NCBI GenBank assembly: GCA_046262415.1
Contig: JBHEMU010000177.1
Span: 1 to 7,436, forward strand
Length of the DNA: 7,436 nt
Reading direction: 5' to 3'
From: JACDAS01 sp046262415
GTDB lineage: Bacteria; Actinomycetota; Thermoleophilia; Gaiellales; Gaiellaceae
Shown here: positions 1 to 5,765 of the stretch, piece after piece
Layout: every line of letters starts with the position of its first letter
Position numbering within the stretch: the first letter of the stretch is position 1
Notes under the pieces: generated by a model
What the model saw: only the letters and a program-made list of their open reading frames with translations
The model's database searches: none
Told to the model about the DNA's origin: nothing
Made by a program: the position numbers and the translations under genes

Positions 1-232
1 CGTGCACGACCATCGAGTTCGGCGAGGCGCAGATCGACGCCGGGTAGCCGCGGTACCCCTTGAAGGTCGGCACGCCGCCGGCCGAGCGGATGAAGGCCTC
101 GGCAACCTCGTCGAGCTCGGCGGTCGTCGCTCCCGGGACCGCGTGCTCGCCGATCAGCGTCAGCGTCTGCGCGACGACGCGCCCCGCGCGCGCCATGCGC
201 TCGATCTCCTCGGCAGACTTGCGGATGATCAC
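1..232 (-). CDS. map: Methionine aminopeptidase type I, N-terminal part (runs off the left edge)
   Basis: This enzyme removes the initiator methionine from nascent proteins in the cytosol, using a metal centre. Only the first 77 residues are visible. They start IIRKSAEEIERMARAGRVVA after the initiator, then show a PGATTAELD segment, GYRGYPASICASPNSMVVH and the window edge. This matches the N-terminal third of type I Map, where the closing VxHG histidine (His79 in the E. coli enzyme) contributes to the active site; here it is the last visible residue. The catalytic metal ligands lie further downstream and cannot be checked. There is no SH3-like or zinc-finger N-terminal extension. The chosen start is a GTG that overlaps the adk stop as GTGA (4 nt), which suggests translational coupling; only a weak GGAAG lies upstream. 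Position after secY-adk is the usual one for map in Gram-positive and actinobacterial spc operons. Confidence 0.95.
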   Translation of the reverse strand, partial: MIIRKSAEEIERMARAGRVVAQTLTLIGEHAVPGATTAELDEVAEAFIRSAGGVPTFKGYRGYPASICASPNSMVVH

Positions 233-804
233 GCGGCTTCCGCCTGGTCGAGCGCCGCCTGGATCTCGGCCCAGACAGCGCCGACGCTGCGATCGGCGTG
301 GATGCCGACGAGCCGGCCGCCGGTGCGGTAGTGCTCGACGAGCGGCGCGGTCTCGCGGTGGTAGATCTCGAGCCGCCTGCCGATCACCTCGGGGGTGTCG
401 TCGACGCGTCCCTCGTCGCGGGCGCGCTTGAGCATCCGCTCGACGCAGACGCCGTCGTCGAGCTGGAACTCGAAGACCACCTCGAGCGGCCGTCCGAGCT
501 CGGCGAGCAGCTGGTCGAGAGCCTCGGCCTGCGCCCGGTTGCGCGGAAAGCCGTCGAGGACGAACCCCTCCTTCGCGTCCTCCTCGGCGAGCCGCTCGCG
601 GATCAGCCCGACCGTCAGCTCGTCCGGCACCAGAGCGCCGCTCGCGAGGATCGGCTCCACCTGCAGGCCAAGCGGGGTGCCCCGCGCGATCGCCTCGCGG
701 AACATGTCCCCCGTGGAGACGTGCGGCAGGGCGTACTCCGCCTCGATCCGCTTCGCCTGGGTCCCCTTTCCGGAGCCCTGGGGGCCCAGCAGCAGGATGT
801 TCAT
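229..804 (-). CDS. adk: Adenylate kinase, short-LID form
   Basis: Adenylate kinase catalyses ATP + AMP to 2 ADP in the cytosol and keeps the adenylate pool balanced. The 191-residue protein shows the P-loop GPQGSGKGTQ at residues 7-16, the AMP-binding STGDMFR at 30-36, DGFPRN at 84-89 and the RRLEIYHRETAPL segment near 143-155. The LID between about residues 128 and 138 is short (RARDEGRVDD) and has no zinc-binding cysteines. That separates it from the long-LID enzymes of E. coli and Bacillus and resembles the short actinobacterial enzymes. The ATG sits 7 nt after the secY stop with no clear Shine-Dalgarno sequence, so it probably relies on re-initiation after secY. The 3' end overlaps map by 4 nt. 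All key motifs are intact. Confidence 0.97.
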   Translation of the reverse strand: MNILLLGPQGSGKGTQAKRIEAEYALPHVSTGDMFREAIARGTPLGLQVEPILASGALVPDELTVGLIRERLAEEDAKEGFVLDGFPRNRAQAEALDQLLAELGRPLEVVFEFQLDDGVCVERMLKRARDEGRVDDTPEVIGRRLEIYHRETAPLVEHYRTGGRLVGIHADRSVGAVWAEIQAALDQAEAA

Positions 805-811
805 CCGCGCA

Positions 812-2065
812 CTACTTGAGGAAGCCCTCGTAGGAGCGCATCATCATCTGCGACTCCATCTGCCGCATCGTGTCGAGCGCGACTCCGACCATGATCAGGA
901 TCGAGGTACCGCCCAGGAAGCTGGACGCGGTCAGCGAGAAGCCGAAGAGCGAGATGAAGACCGTCGGCAGGATCGCGACGAGCGCCAGGTAGATCGAGCC
1001 CGGCAGCGTCAGCCGCGTCAGCACGCGGTCGAGGTACTGGGCGGTCGGCGGGCCCGGCCGGATCCCGGGCACGTAGCCGCCGTACTTGCGGAGGTTGTCC
1101 GCCTGGTCGACCGGGTTGAACTGGACGGCGGTGTAGAAGTAGCAGAAGACGATGATCAGGAACGCCTCGAAGGCAAGGTAGCCCACGTCCGCCTGCTGGA
1201 AGTGCCGGTTGATGAAGTTCTGGGTGCCGGGGAAGAACTGGCCGATCGTGGGCGGGAACGCGAGCACCGCCGCCGCGAAGATGACCGGAATCACGCCGGC
1301 CATGTTCACGCGCAGCGGCATGTAGGTGGCGCCGCCGGCCGTCTCGCGCCGTCCCACCATCCGCTTCGCGTACTGGATCGGGATCTTCCGCTGCCCCTCC
1401 TGGATGAACACGACCGCGACGATCACGCCGATGAAGACGATCGGGAAGAAGAGCTTCTCGGTGGCGCCGCTGTTGAGCCAGGAGTTGATCGCAGTGGGCG
1501 CGTCGGTGATGATCGAGGCGAAGATCAGCAGCGAGATGCCGTTGCCGATCCCGCGCTTCGTGATCAGCTCGCCCATCCACATCAGGAGCGCGGTGCCGGC
1601 GGTCAGCGTGACGACGATCAGGACGAGGCGGCCGGGGTTCAGCGTGAGCGCGCCCTGGCGGCTGAAGAGGAACGCGTACCCGACTGCCTGCGCGGCCGCG
1701 AGGCCGATCGTGAGGTACCGGGTATACTGGGTGATCTTGGCCGTGCCGGCTTCGCCTTCCTTCTGGAGCTGCTCGAACTTGGGTACGACCACCGTCATCA
1801 GCTGGAGGATGATCGAGGCGGTGACGTAGGGCATGATCCCGAGCGCGAACAGCGAGAAGCGCGAGAGCGCGCTGCCGGAGAACAGGTTCAGCAGGCCGAG
1901 GACGGTGCCGCCCTGGTTCGAGAAGTAGCTCTTGATCGCCTCTGAGTCGACGCCCGGGGCGGGCATGAACGAGCCCAGGCGGTAGAGCGCCAGGATCATG
2001 GTCGTGAACATCACCCGGCGCCGGAGCTCCGGCACCGTCCACGCGTTCTTCAGCCAGGAGAGCAT
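812..2065 (-). CDS. secY: Protein translocase channel subunit SecY
   Basis: SecY is the central pore of the SecYEG translocon in the cytoplasmic membrane and moves unfolded secreted proteins across, or membrane proteins into, the bilayer. The 417-residue protein has the family length and a pattern compatible with ten membrane helices; the first hydrophobic stretch is about residues 18-34. Recognisable family segments are the plug region with FSGSALSRFSLFALGIMPY (62-80), GELITKRGIGNGISLLIF (165-182), the cytosolic loop IPIQYAKRMVG (228-238) that contacts SecA and the ribosome, YVPGIRPG (331-338), GTSILIMVGVALDT (386-399) and the C-tail RSYEGFLK. The ATG directly abuts the rplO stop (TAGATG), with GAGG five bases before it inside rplO, a layout that couples translation to uL15. 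The downstream adk starts 7 nt later. Nothing is missing or truncated. Confidence 0.98.
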   Translation of the reverse strand: MLSWLKNAWTVPELRRRVMFTTMILALYRLGSFMPAPGVDSEAIKSYFSNQGGTVLGLLNLFSGSALSRFSLFALGIMPYVTASIILQLMTVVVPKFEQLQKEGEAGTAKITQYTRYLTIGLAAAQAVGYAFLFSRQGALTLNPGRLVLIVVTLTAGTALLMWMGELITKRGIGNGISLLIFASIITDAPTAINSWLNSGATEKLFFPIVFIGVIVAVVFIQEGQRKIPIQYAKRMVGRRETAGGATYMPLRVNMAGVIPVIFAAAVLAFPPTIGQFFPGTQNFINRHFQQADVGYLAFEAFLIIVFCYFYTAVQFNPVDQADNLRKYGGYVPGIRPGPPTAQYLDRVLTRLTLPGSIYLALVAILPTVFISLFGFSLTASSFLGGTSILIMVGVALDTMRQMESQMMMRSYEGFLK

Positions 2066-2686
2066 CTACGCCTCGCTCGGGGCGTCGCCGGGTCCGTCGG
2101 TCTCGGCTGCGGCAGGCTCGGCGGTCTCGGCTGCGGCGGCCGGCTTCTCTGCCGCGGCCGCACGAGCGCCCTTGCGCGTCCTTCGCCTCTTCGGAGCGGG
2201 CTCGCCCCGCAGCCAGCTGACGCTGCCTCCCGCGGCCTCGATCTTCTCCCGCGCGACCTTGGAGAACCCGTGCGCGGAGACGGTCAGCTGCTTCGAGAGG
2301 TCGCCCTGGCCGAGGATCTTGACGTCGGTCCGCGTGTTCTTGATCACCCCCGCCCGGACGAGCAGCTCGGGCGTGACGTCGGTGCCCGGGTCGAACCGCT
2401 CGAGGTCGCGCACGTTGACGGGGGCGGTGAGCGTACGGAAGGGCCCGACCGGCATCGCGTCCTTGGACGTGGAGCCGCGCTGCTTGCCCACCCGCATGTG
2501 GAGGGGCATCTGCCCGCCCTCGAAGCCCGCCCGCATCTTCGCCGAGCCCGAGCGCGACTTCTGCCCCTTGAGCCCCCGCCCGGAGTAGCGCCCCTTGCCG
2601 GAGCCGAGGCCGCGCCCGACGCGCTTGCGATCCTTGCGCGGGCTGGCCGGCTTCAGGTTGGAGAGGTTCAGCTGCTCAGAGTTCAT
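2066..2686 (-). CDS. rplO: 50S ribosomal protein uL15 (L15) with a low-complexity C-terminal tail
   Basis: uL15 binds 23S rRNA in the large subunit and helps late assembly. The 206-residue product starts with NLSNLKPASPRKDRKRVGRG and continues with the glycine/arginine-rich GLGSGKGRYSGRGLKGQKSR and FEGGQMPLHMRVGK, all typical of the family. The globular part ends near KIEAAGGSVSWL (148-159). Residues about 160-206 form an extra tail, first basic (KRRRTRKGAR) and then Ala/Glu/Pro-rich, ending in DAPSEA. Bacterial uL15 is usually near 145-150 residues, so the tail adds roughly 50. The ATG at 2686-2684 fits the conserved N terminus, but no Shine-Dalgarno sequence precedes it and the codon lies inside a 5-bp inverted repeat. 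Upstream is an unusually long 158-nt gap to rpmD; downstream secY starts without a gap. Confidence 0.96.
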   Translation of the reverse strand: MNSEQLNLSNLKPASPRKDRKRVGRGLGSGKGRYSGRGLKGQKSRSGSAKMRAGFEGGQMPLHMRVGKQRGSTSKDAMPVGPFRTLTAPVNVRDLERFDPGTDVTPELLVRAGVIKNTRTDVKILGQGDLSKQLTVSAHGFSKVAREKIEAAGGSVSWLRGEPAPKRRRTRKGARAAAAEKPAAAAETAEPAAAETDGPGDAPSEA

Positions 2687-2828
2687 TTCGGAATGACCAC
2701 GCCTGACTGGGTGCGCTGGGCGAGTGCGAGGCTAGGACGCAGGGCGTCCGCGTGGCAGCGCCACGGGGGCGCCCGAGGACGACGCATCGCGCCGCCCAGC
2801 GCGGCCAGGCGGCCCGTGCTTCATTTCG
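2682..2828. repeat. 9-bp direct repeats ttcatttcg bracketing the rpmD-rplO gap
   Basis: The 9-mer ttcatttcg occurs at 2682-2690 and again at 2820-2828, 138 bp apart. In the transcribed direction both read CGAAATGAA, and the left copy contains the rplO ATG. The motif is AT-richer than its surroundings, so a chance match is less likely than for a G+C-rich word. It could be a target-site duplication or the trace of a local duplication, but chance cannot be excluded. Confidence 0.5.
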
Positions 2829-2844
2829 AAAGGGACTCGGACTA
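2687..2844. other. 158-nt gap between rpmD and rplO
   Basis: This is the longest stretch without a recognised gene in the window; all neighbouring junctions are far tighter. It contains the imperfect hairpin at 2742-2774 and a possible 30-codon minus-strand frame (ATG at 2824, TAG at 2734-2732, beginning MKHGPPGRAG) that has no Shine-Dalgarno sequence and resembles nothing I recognise. It lies between two copies of ttcatttcg at 2682-2690 and 2820-2828. On the transcribed strand a TAGCCT hexamer around 2735-2730 loosely resembles a -10 box but has no convincing -35 partner, so I do not call a promoter. There is no T-tract after the hairpin in the operon direction. The gap may be a 5' regulatory region for rplO-secY-adk-map, or an insertion remnant. 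Confidence 0.7.
2742..2774 (-). other. Imperfect 33-nt hairpin in the rpmD-rplO gap
   Basis: The arms are gggcg (2742-2746) with cgccc (2770-2774), a two-base pair block at 2748-2749/2767-2768, and a perfect 6-bp core cgtggc/gccacg (2751-2756/2760-2765) around a 3-nt loop. In the operon transcript this gives 13 Watson-Crick pairs interrupted by one C/C and one C/A mismatch. No run of U follows, so it is not a standard terminator. It could stabilise or mark a processing point in the mRNA; that role is inference. Confidence 0.55.
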
Positions 2845-3030
2845 TCAGCCATTGCGGCCCTCCACCCTGATCAGGTGGCGCACGCGCCTGAGCATACCCT
2901 CGAGCTGAGGGCTCTCCTGGTGCTCGGCGCTGCGGCCGATCCGGCCCAGCCCGAGCGCCCGCAGGGTGCCGCGGTGGCGCGGGCTCTGCCCGATCTGGCT
3001 ACGCGTCTGGGTGATCTTCAGCTTCGCCAT
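2845..3030 (-). CDS. rpmD: 50S ribosomal protein uL30 (L30)
   Basis: uL30 is a small 23S rRNA-binding protein of the large subunit. The 61-residue product starts AKLKITQTRSQIGQSPRHRG after the initiator, continues TLRALGLGRIGRSAEHQ and ends GMLRRVRHLIRVEGRNG. These are the hallmark segments of the bacterial short form: the IG turn, the tLraLGL helix and the GM-x5-HLI strand. Length is normal. The ATG at 3030 lies inside rpsE, so the two genes overlap by 32 nt in different frames; starting any later would remove the first conserved beta strand. The ribosome-binding site is poor (only AAGCG-like purines inside rpsE), which suggests translation depends on ribosomes finishing rpsE. It is followed by a 158-nt gap before rplO. 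Confidence 0.95.
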   Translation of the reverse strand: MAKLKITQTRSQIGQSPRHRGTLRALGLGRIGRSAEHQESPQLEGMLRRVRHLIRVEGRNG

Positions 3031-3592
3031 CGCTGCGCTTCGCCGCCGGCGGCGGCGGCTCGTCCTCGACGGGCGGCGGGGCCGCCTTCGGGATGGGTAG
3101 AACCTGGGCGATCGTGAGTCCGCGCGCCCTCGCGACGTCCTCGGGGCGGCGCAGGTGCTTGAGCCCGTCGACGGTCGCCTTGAGCATGTTGATCGGGTTG
3201 GTCGTGCCCAGGCTCTTCGCGAGGATGTCGCGGATGCCGGCCAGCTCGAGCACCGCCCGCACGCCGCCACCCGCGATCACGCCGGTCCCCTCGCTCGCCG
3301 GGCGGAGCAGGACCCGTGCGGCGTCGGAGCGGCCGAGGATCTCGTGCGTGATCGTCGTGCCGTGCTTCGGCACCGTGAAGAGGTTCTTCCTGGCGTCGTC
3401 GACCGCCTTCGAGATCGCGAGCGGCACCTCGCGGGCCTTCCCGTAGCCGACGCCAACGCGATCGACCTCGTCGCCGATCACCACGAGCGCGGTGAACGAG
3501 AAGCGGCGGCCGCCCTTGACCACCTTGGCGACGCGGTTGATCTCGACCACGCGCTCCTTCAGCTCCCTGCTCTCGTCCACCCTGACCGCCAT
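2999..3592 (-). CDS. rpsE: 30S ribosomal protein uS5 (S5)
   Basis: uS5 sits on the solvent side of the small subunit near the mRNA entry tunnel and affects decoding accuracy. The 197-residue protein has the N-terminal double-stranded-RNA-binding-like domain with VVEINRVAKVVKGGRRFSF (15-33) and GDEVDRVGVGYGKAREVP (40-57), then the C-terminal domain with LLRPASEGTGVIAGGGVRAV (95-114), AGIRDILAKSLGTTNPIN (118-135) and a typical NMLKATVDGL helix. Residues from about 168 form a Pro- and Glu/Asp-rich tail ending EDHPDA, beyond the folded domain. The ATG shares one base with the rplR stop (TGATG). A strong AAGGAGG lies 12 nt upstream within rplR. The last ten codons and the stop overlap rpmD. Confidence 0.97.
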   Translation of the reverse strand: MAVRVDESRELKERVVEINRVAKVVKGGRRFSFTALVVIGDEVDRVGVGYGKAREVPLAISKAVDDARKNLFTVPKHGTTITHEILGRSDAARVLLRPASEGTGVIAGGGVRAVLELAGIRDILAKSLGTTNPINMLKATVDGLKHLRRPEDVARARGLTIAQVLPIPKAAPPPVEDEPPPPAAKRSDGEAEDHPDA

Positions 3593-3942
3593 CAGAACTT
3601 CAGTCCTCCTTCGCGCGCGGCGTCCGCAAGCGCCCGCACCCGTCCGTGGTAGAGGTAGCCGCCGCGGTCGAAGACCACCTGCTCGATCCCCGCCTTCTTC
3701 GCGTTGGCAGCGATCAGCTTACCGACCTCCGCCGCCTGCTCGGTCTTCGTGCCCTTGAACGAGCTCTTGAGGTTGAGCCAGCCGGCGGCGGCGAGCGTGC
3801 GCCCGGCCGTGTCGTCGACGAGCTGCGCGGAGATGCCGCGGTTGGAGCGGAAGACGACGAGGCGGGGCCGCTCAGCGGTGCCGGAGACCTTGCCGCGAAC
3901 CCGCCGGTGCCGGCGCAACCTCGCTTCTCGGACACTAGGCAT
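3592..3942 (-). CDS. rplR: 50S ribosomal protein uL18 (L18)
   Basis: uL18 binds 5S rRNA and, with uL5, anchors it in the central protuberance of the large subunit. The 116-residue product shows RRHRRVRGKVSGTAERPRL, a basic N-terminal arm leading into the fold, then VFRSNRGISAQLVDD, a GKLIAANAKKAGI helix and the signature VFDRGGYLYHGRVRALADAA with the C terminus EGGLKF. I start it at the ATG 3942-3940. A TTG two codons upstream (3948-3946) is possible in frame, but the ribosome-binding GGGAG (minus strand, around 3957-3953) lies 9 nt from the ATG and only 3 nt from the TTG. It follows a 71-nt hairpin-bearing gap after rplF and overlaps rpsE by one base. Confidence 0.95.
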   Translation of the reverse strand: MPSVREARLRRHRRVRGKVSGTAERPRLVVFRSNRGISAQLVDDTAGRTLAAAGWLNLKSSFKGTKTEQAAEVGKLIAANAKKAGIEQVVFDRGGYLYHGRVRALADAAREGGLKF

Positions 3943-3950
3943 TTTCAAAC

Positions 3951-3957
3951 TCTCCCG
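3951..3957 (-). promoter_or_regulatory. Ribosome-binding site of rplR
   Basis: Read on the minus strand the segment is CGGGAGA. GGGAG ends 9 nt before the ATG at 3942 and 3 nt before the TTG at 3948, so it decides in favour of the ATG. A short UCCC further upstream (plus-strand ggga at 3969-3972) could pair with GGGA and partly mask it, but the stem is only four pairs. Confidence 0.6.
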
Positions 3958-3982
3958 AGCGAAGCGAAGGGACTAACCAGGC

Positions 3983-4011
3983 CCGGCGAAAATGCGCAGC
4001 ATTTTTGCCGG
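3983..4011 (-). other. Strong hairpin just after rplF
   Basis: The arms ccggcgaaaatgc (3983-3995) and gcatttttgccgg (3999-4011) pair over 13 positions around a 3-nt loop. The single imperfection is a G-T pair on the plus strand, which is an A/C mismatch in the operon mRNA. It begins two bases after the rplF stop codon. In the operon direction no U-tract follows, so it is unlikely to be an intrinsic terminator. Its 3' arm in the mRNA carries GCAUUUUC, an exact complement of GAAAAUGC around the rplR start codon (plus-strand 3939-3946), which would allow an alternative pairing. A regulatory role is inference. Confidence 0.65.
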
Positions 4012-4013
4012 CT

Positions 4014-4547
4014 TTAGGCACGCTTGCCCACCTTGCGGCGCACGTACTCGCCCTCGTAGCGGATGCCCTTGCCCTTGTACGGCTCGGGCGGGCGCACCGA
4101 GCGGACCTCGGCGGCCGTCTGGCCGACCTGCTGCTTGTCGATGCCCTTGACGAGCACCCGGGTCGGCACGGGCACCTCGAAGGCGATCCCCGTGCGGGGC
4201 TTGATCACGACCGGGTGCGAGTAGCCCACGTTCAGCTCGAGATCGGTGCCGCGCAGCGCCGCACGGTAGCCGACTCCCTGGATCTCCAGGCTCTTCTCGA
4301 AGCCCTTGGTGACGCCCTCGACCATGTTGGCGATCAGGGTTCGCGTCAGGCCGTGGAGGGCGCGGTCCTGTCCCCGCTCCGTCGGCCGCGCGACCGTGAT
4401 CTCCTCGCCGGCCTGCTCCACCAGCATGCGGGTGGGGATCGCCTGCGTCAGGTTGCCGAGCGGGCCGTTGACCATCACGCGTCCGGGCGAGATCGACACG
4501 CTCACGCTCGCGGGAACCTCGATTGGTTTTCTTCCGATCCGGCTCAC
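4014..4547 (-). CDS. rplF: 50S ribosomal protein uL6 (L6)
   Basis: uL6 binds 23S rRNA near the sarcin-ricin loop and the factor-binding region of the large subunit. The 177-residue protein opens SRIGRKPIEVP after the initiator, which is the near-invariant bacterial N terminus. It has two alpha/beta repeats, with VNGPLGNL (26-33), the RTLIANMVEGVTKGFEKSL helix (69-87), GVGYRA (91-96), NVGYSHPV (106-113) and the C-terminal signature PEPYKGKGIRYEGE (154-167) followed by a basic tail. Length is normal for bacteria. The start is a GTG (4547-4545); GAGGAG, which overlaps the rpsH stop as TGAGGAG, lies six bases upstream, and the intergenic gap is 10 nt. Downstream is a gap with a strong hairpin rather than the tight junction seen elsewhere. 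Confidence 0.97.
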   Translation of the reverse strand: MSRIGRKPIEVPASVSVSISPGRVMVNGPLGNLTQAIPTRMLVEQAGEEITVARPTERGQDRALHGLTRTLIANMVEGVTKGFEKSLEIQGVGYRAALRGTDLELNVGYSHPVVIKPRTGIAFEVPVPTRVLVKGIDKQQVGQTAAEVRSVRPPEPYKGKGIRYEGEYVRRKVGKRA

Positions 4548-4557
4548 TCCACGCTCC

Positions 4558-4953
4558 TCACCAGACGTAGCAGATGACTTCGCCGCCGATGCCCTGCTCC
4601 TGGGCCGTCCGGCTCGTGACGACGCCGCGCGACGTGGACAGGATCGCGGTTCCCATCCCGCCGAGCACGCGCGGCAGCCCGTCCTTGCGCGCGTAGCGCC
4701 GGCGGCCCGGCTTCGAGATCCGCTTCAGGTCGGTCAGGATCCGCTCGCGGTTCCGTCCGAACTTGAGCTCGATCACGAGCAGGTCGAAGCTCTCGCCCTT
4801 CTCGATCCGGTAGTCCTTGATGTAGCCCTCCTCCTTCAGGAGGCGGGCGATGTCCTCCTTCAGGCGCGACGTGGGCATCTGCGTCCGGTCGTGCATCGCC
4901 TTGTTGGCGTTGCGGATCCGCGTCAGCATGTCGGCGATCGGGTCAGTCTGCAT
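4558..4953 (-). CDS. rpsH: 30S ribosomal protein uS8 (S8)
   Basis: uS8 binds helix 21 of 16S rRNA early in small-subunit assembly; in E. coli it also represses its own operon by binding spc mRNA. The 131-residue product shows DPIADMLTRIRNAN at the N terminus, TSRLKEDIARLLKEEGYI, LKRISKPGRRRYARKDGLPR in the middle, and the rRNA-binding C-terminal signature ILSTSRGVVTSRTAQ followed by GIGGEVICYVW. Length and motifs are standard. The ATG is 6 nt after the rpsZ stop with only a weak GGTG ahead of it, so translation is probably coupled to rpsZ. I could not recognise an S8-binding mRNA element by eye, and the rplX-rplE junction where E. coli has it is fully coding here. Confidence 0.97.
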   Translation of the reverse strand: MQTDPIADMLTRIRNANKAMHDRTQMPTSRLKEDIARLLKEEGYIKDYRIEKGESFDLLVIELKFGRNRERILTDLKRISKPGRRRYARKDGLPRVLGGMGTAILSTSRGVVTSRTAQEQGIGGEVICYVW

Positions 4954-4959
4954 GGGTGG

Positions 4960-5145
4960 TCACCAGGAGCTCTTGGTCATGCCGGGGATGACGCCCTCGT
5001 GGGCCAGGTCGCGCAGGCAGATGCGGCAGAGCCCGAACTTCTTGAACACCGCGCGGGGCCGCCCGCAGCGGTTGCAGCGCGTGTACTGGCGCACCTTGAA
5101 ACGCTGCGGCCGGGCGTTCTTGGCGATCAGGGACTTCTTGGCCAC
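4960..5145 (-). CDS. rpsZ: 30S ribosomal protein uS14, zinc-binding type Z
   Basis: uS14 binds 16S rRNA in the head of the small subunit. The 61-residue product, starting AKKSLIAKNARPQRF after the initiator, carries Cys24-x2-Cys27 and Cys40-x2-Cys43 (CNRCGRPR and CRICLRDLAHEG), the complete four-cysteine zinc ribbon of the short C+ form. It ends GVIPGMTKSSW as is typical. The short form is the copy normally kept in actinobacterial and firmicute spc operons; zinc-free longer paralogues, where present, lie elsewhere. The start is a GTG sharing one base with the rplE stop (TAGTG), with GAGGAG five bases upstream. The gene may equally be called rpsN in some annotations. Confidence 0.96.
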   Translation of the reverse strand: MAKKSLIAKNARPQRFKVRQYTRCNRCGRPRAVFKKFGLCRICLRDLAHEGVIPGMTKSSW

Positions 5146-5765
5146 TACTGCTCCTCTCTCTGTTCGACCGCGAGCGGCAGGCCGAGCCCGCGCAGGAGCG
5201 CGACGGCGTGCTCGTCCGTCTTCGCGGTGGTCGTGATCGCGACGTCGAGGCCACGGACCTGCGAGACGTCGTCGTAGTTGATCTCGGGGAAGATGATCTG
5301 CTCGCGGATCCCGAGCGAGTAGTTGCCGCGGCCGTCGAACGAGCCGACGCTGAGCCCGCGGAAGTCGCGGATGCGCGGAAGCGCGATCGAGACCAGCCGG
5401 TCGAGGAACTCCCACATGCGCGCCCCGCGGAGCGTCACGCGCGCGCCGATCGGCATCCCCTCGCGGAGCTTGAAGGCCGCGATCGACTTGCGGGCACGAC
5501 GCACCTGCGCGCGCTGGCCGGCGATCGTGGTCAGCTCCTCGATCGCGCTGTCGAGCGCCTTCGCGTCGGTCTTGGCCTCGCCGACGCCCATGTTCAGCGT
5601 GATCTTCGCGACGCTCGGCACCTGCATGATCGAATCGAGCTGGAGCTCCTCCTGCAGGCGCGGGCGGAGCTCGCGGTCGTACCGCTCCTTCAGCCGGGGC
5701 CGGTAGCCGTTCGCCGCCGCCTTGCCGGCGGTGCTCTTCTTCGAGGTCTTCGTCGTGGCGGCCAT
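5145..5765 (-). CDS. rplE: 50S ribosomal protein uL5 (L5)
   Basis: uL5 binds 5S rRNA with uL18 and contacts the P-site tRNA in the central protuberance. The 206-residue protein has RLKERYDRELRPRLQEEL (24-41), PSVAKITLNMGVGEA (50-64), the basic RRARKSIAAFKLREGMPIG (89-107), VTLRGARMWEFLDRLVSIALP (110-130), IRDFRGL and GNYSLGIREQIIFPEI, all family hallmarks. The C terminus has DVAITTTAKTDEHAVALL. About 18 Lys/Thr/Ala-rich residues precede the usual start of homology, giving a modest N-terminal extension. I choose the ATG at 5765, which shares a base with the rplX stop (TGATG) and has GAGGAG 11 nt upstream. The frame is open further upstream, to an ATG at 5873, but that part lies wholly within rplX and is not family-like. 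Confidence 0.96.
   Translation of the reverse strand: MAATTKTSKKSTAGKAAANGYRPRLKERYDRELRPRLQEELQLDSIMQVPSVAKITLNMGVGEAKTDAKALDSAIEELTTIAGQRAQVRRARKSIAAFKLREGMPIGARVTLRGARMWEFLDRLVSIALPRIRDFRGLSVGSFDGRGNYSLGIREQIIFPEINYDDVSQVRGLDVAITTTAKTDEHAVALLRGLGLPLAVEQREEQ

Noticed and set aside
395..1945. A 516-codon plus-strand open frame antisense to adk and secY
   Set aside because: It is rich in Arg, Asp and Glu with no family motif and lies opposite two certain genes; long shadow frames are expected in high-G+C coding DNA.
2725..2740. Internal promoter with a TAGCCT -10 box before rplO
   Set aside because: Only the -10-like hexamer fits, and no plausible -35 sits at the right distance.
2732..2824. 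A 30-codon minus-strand gene in the rpmD-rplO gap
   Set aside because: It has no Shine-Dalgarno sequence and no recognisable similarity, and a frame this short is expected by chance at this G+C content.
3943..3948. TTG start two codons upstream for rplR
   Set aside because: It would leave only 3 nt to the GGGAG site, whereas the ATG has a normal 9-nt spacing.
3981..4013. Intrinsic terminator after rplF
   Set aside because: The stem is strong, but in the operon direction it is followed by GCCTGG rather than a T-run; on the plus strand only CTTT follows and no plus-strand gene ends there.
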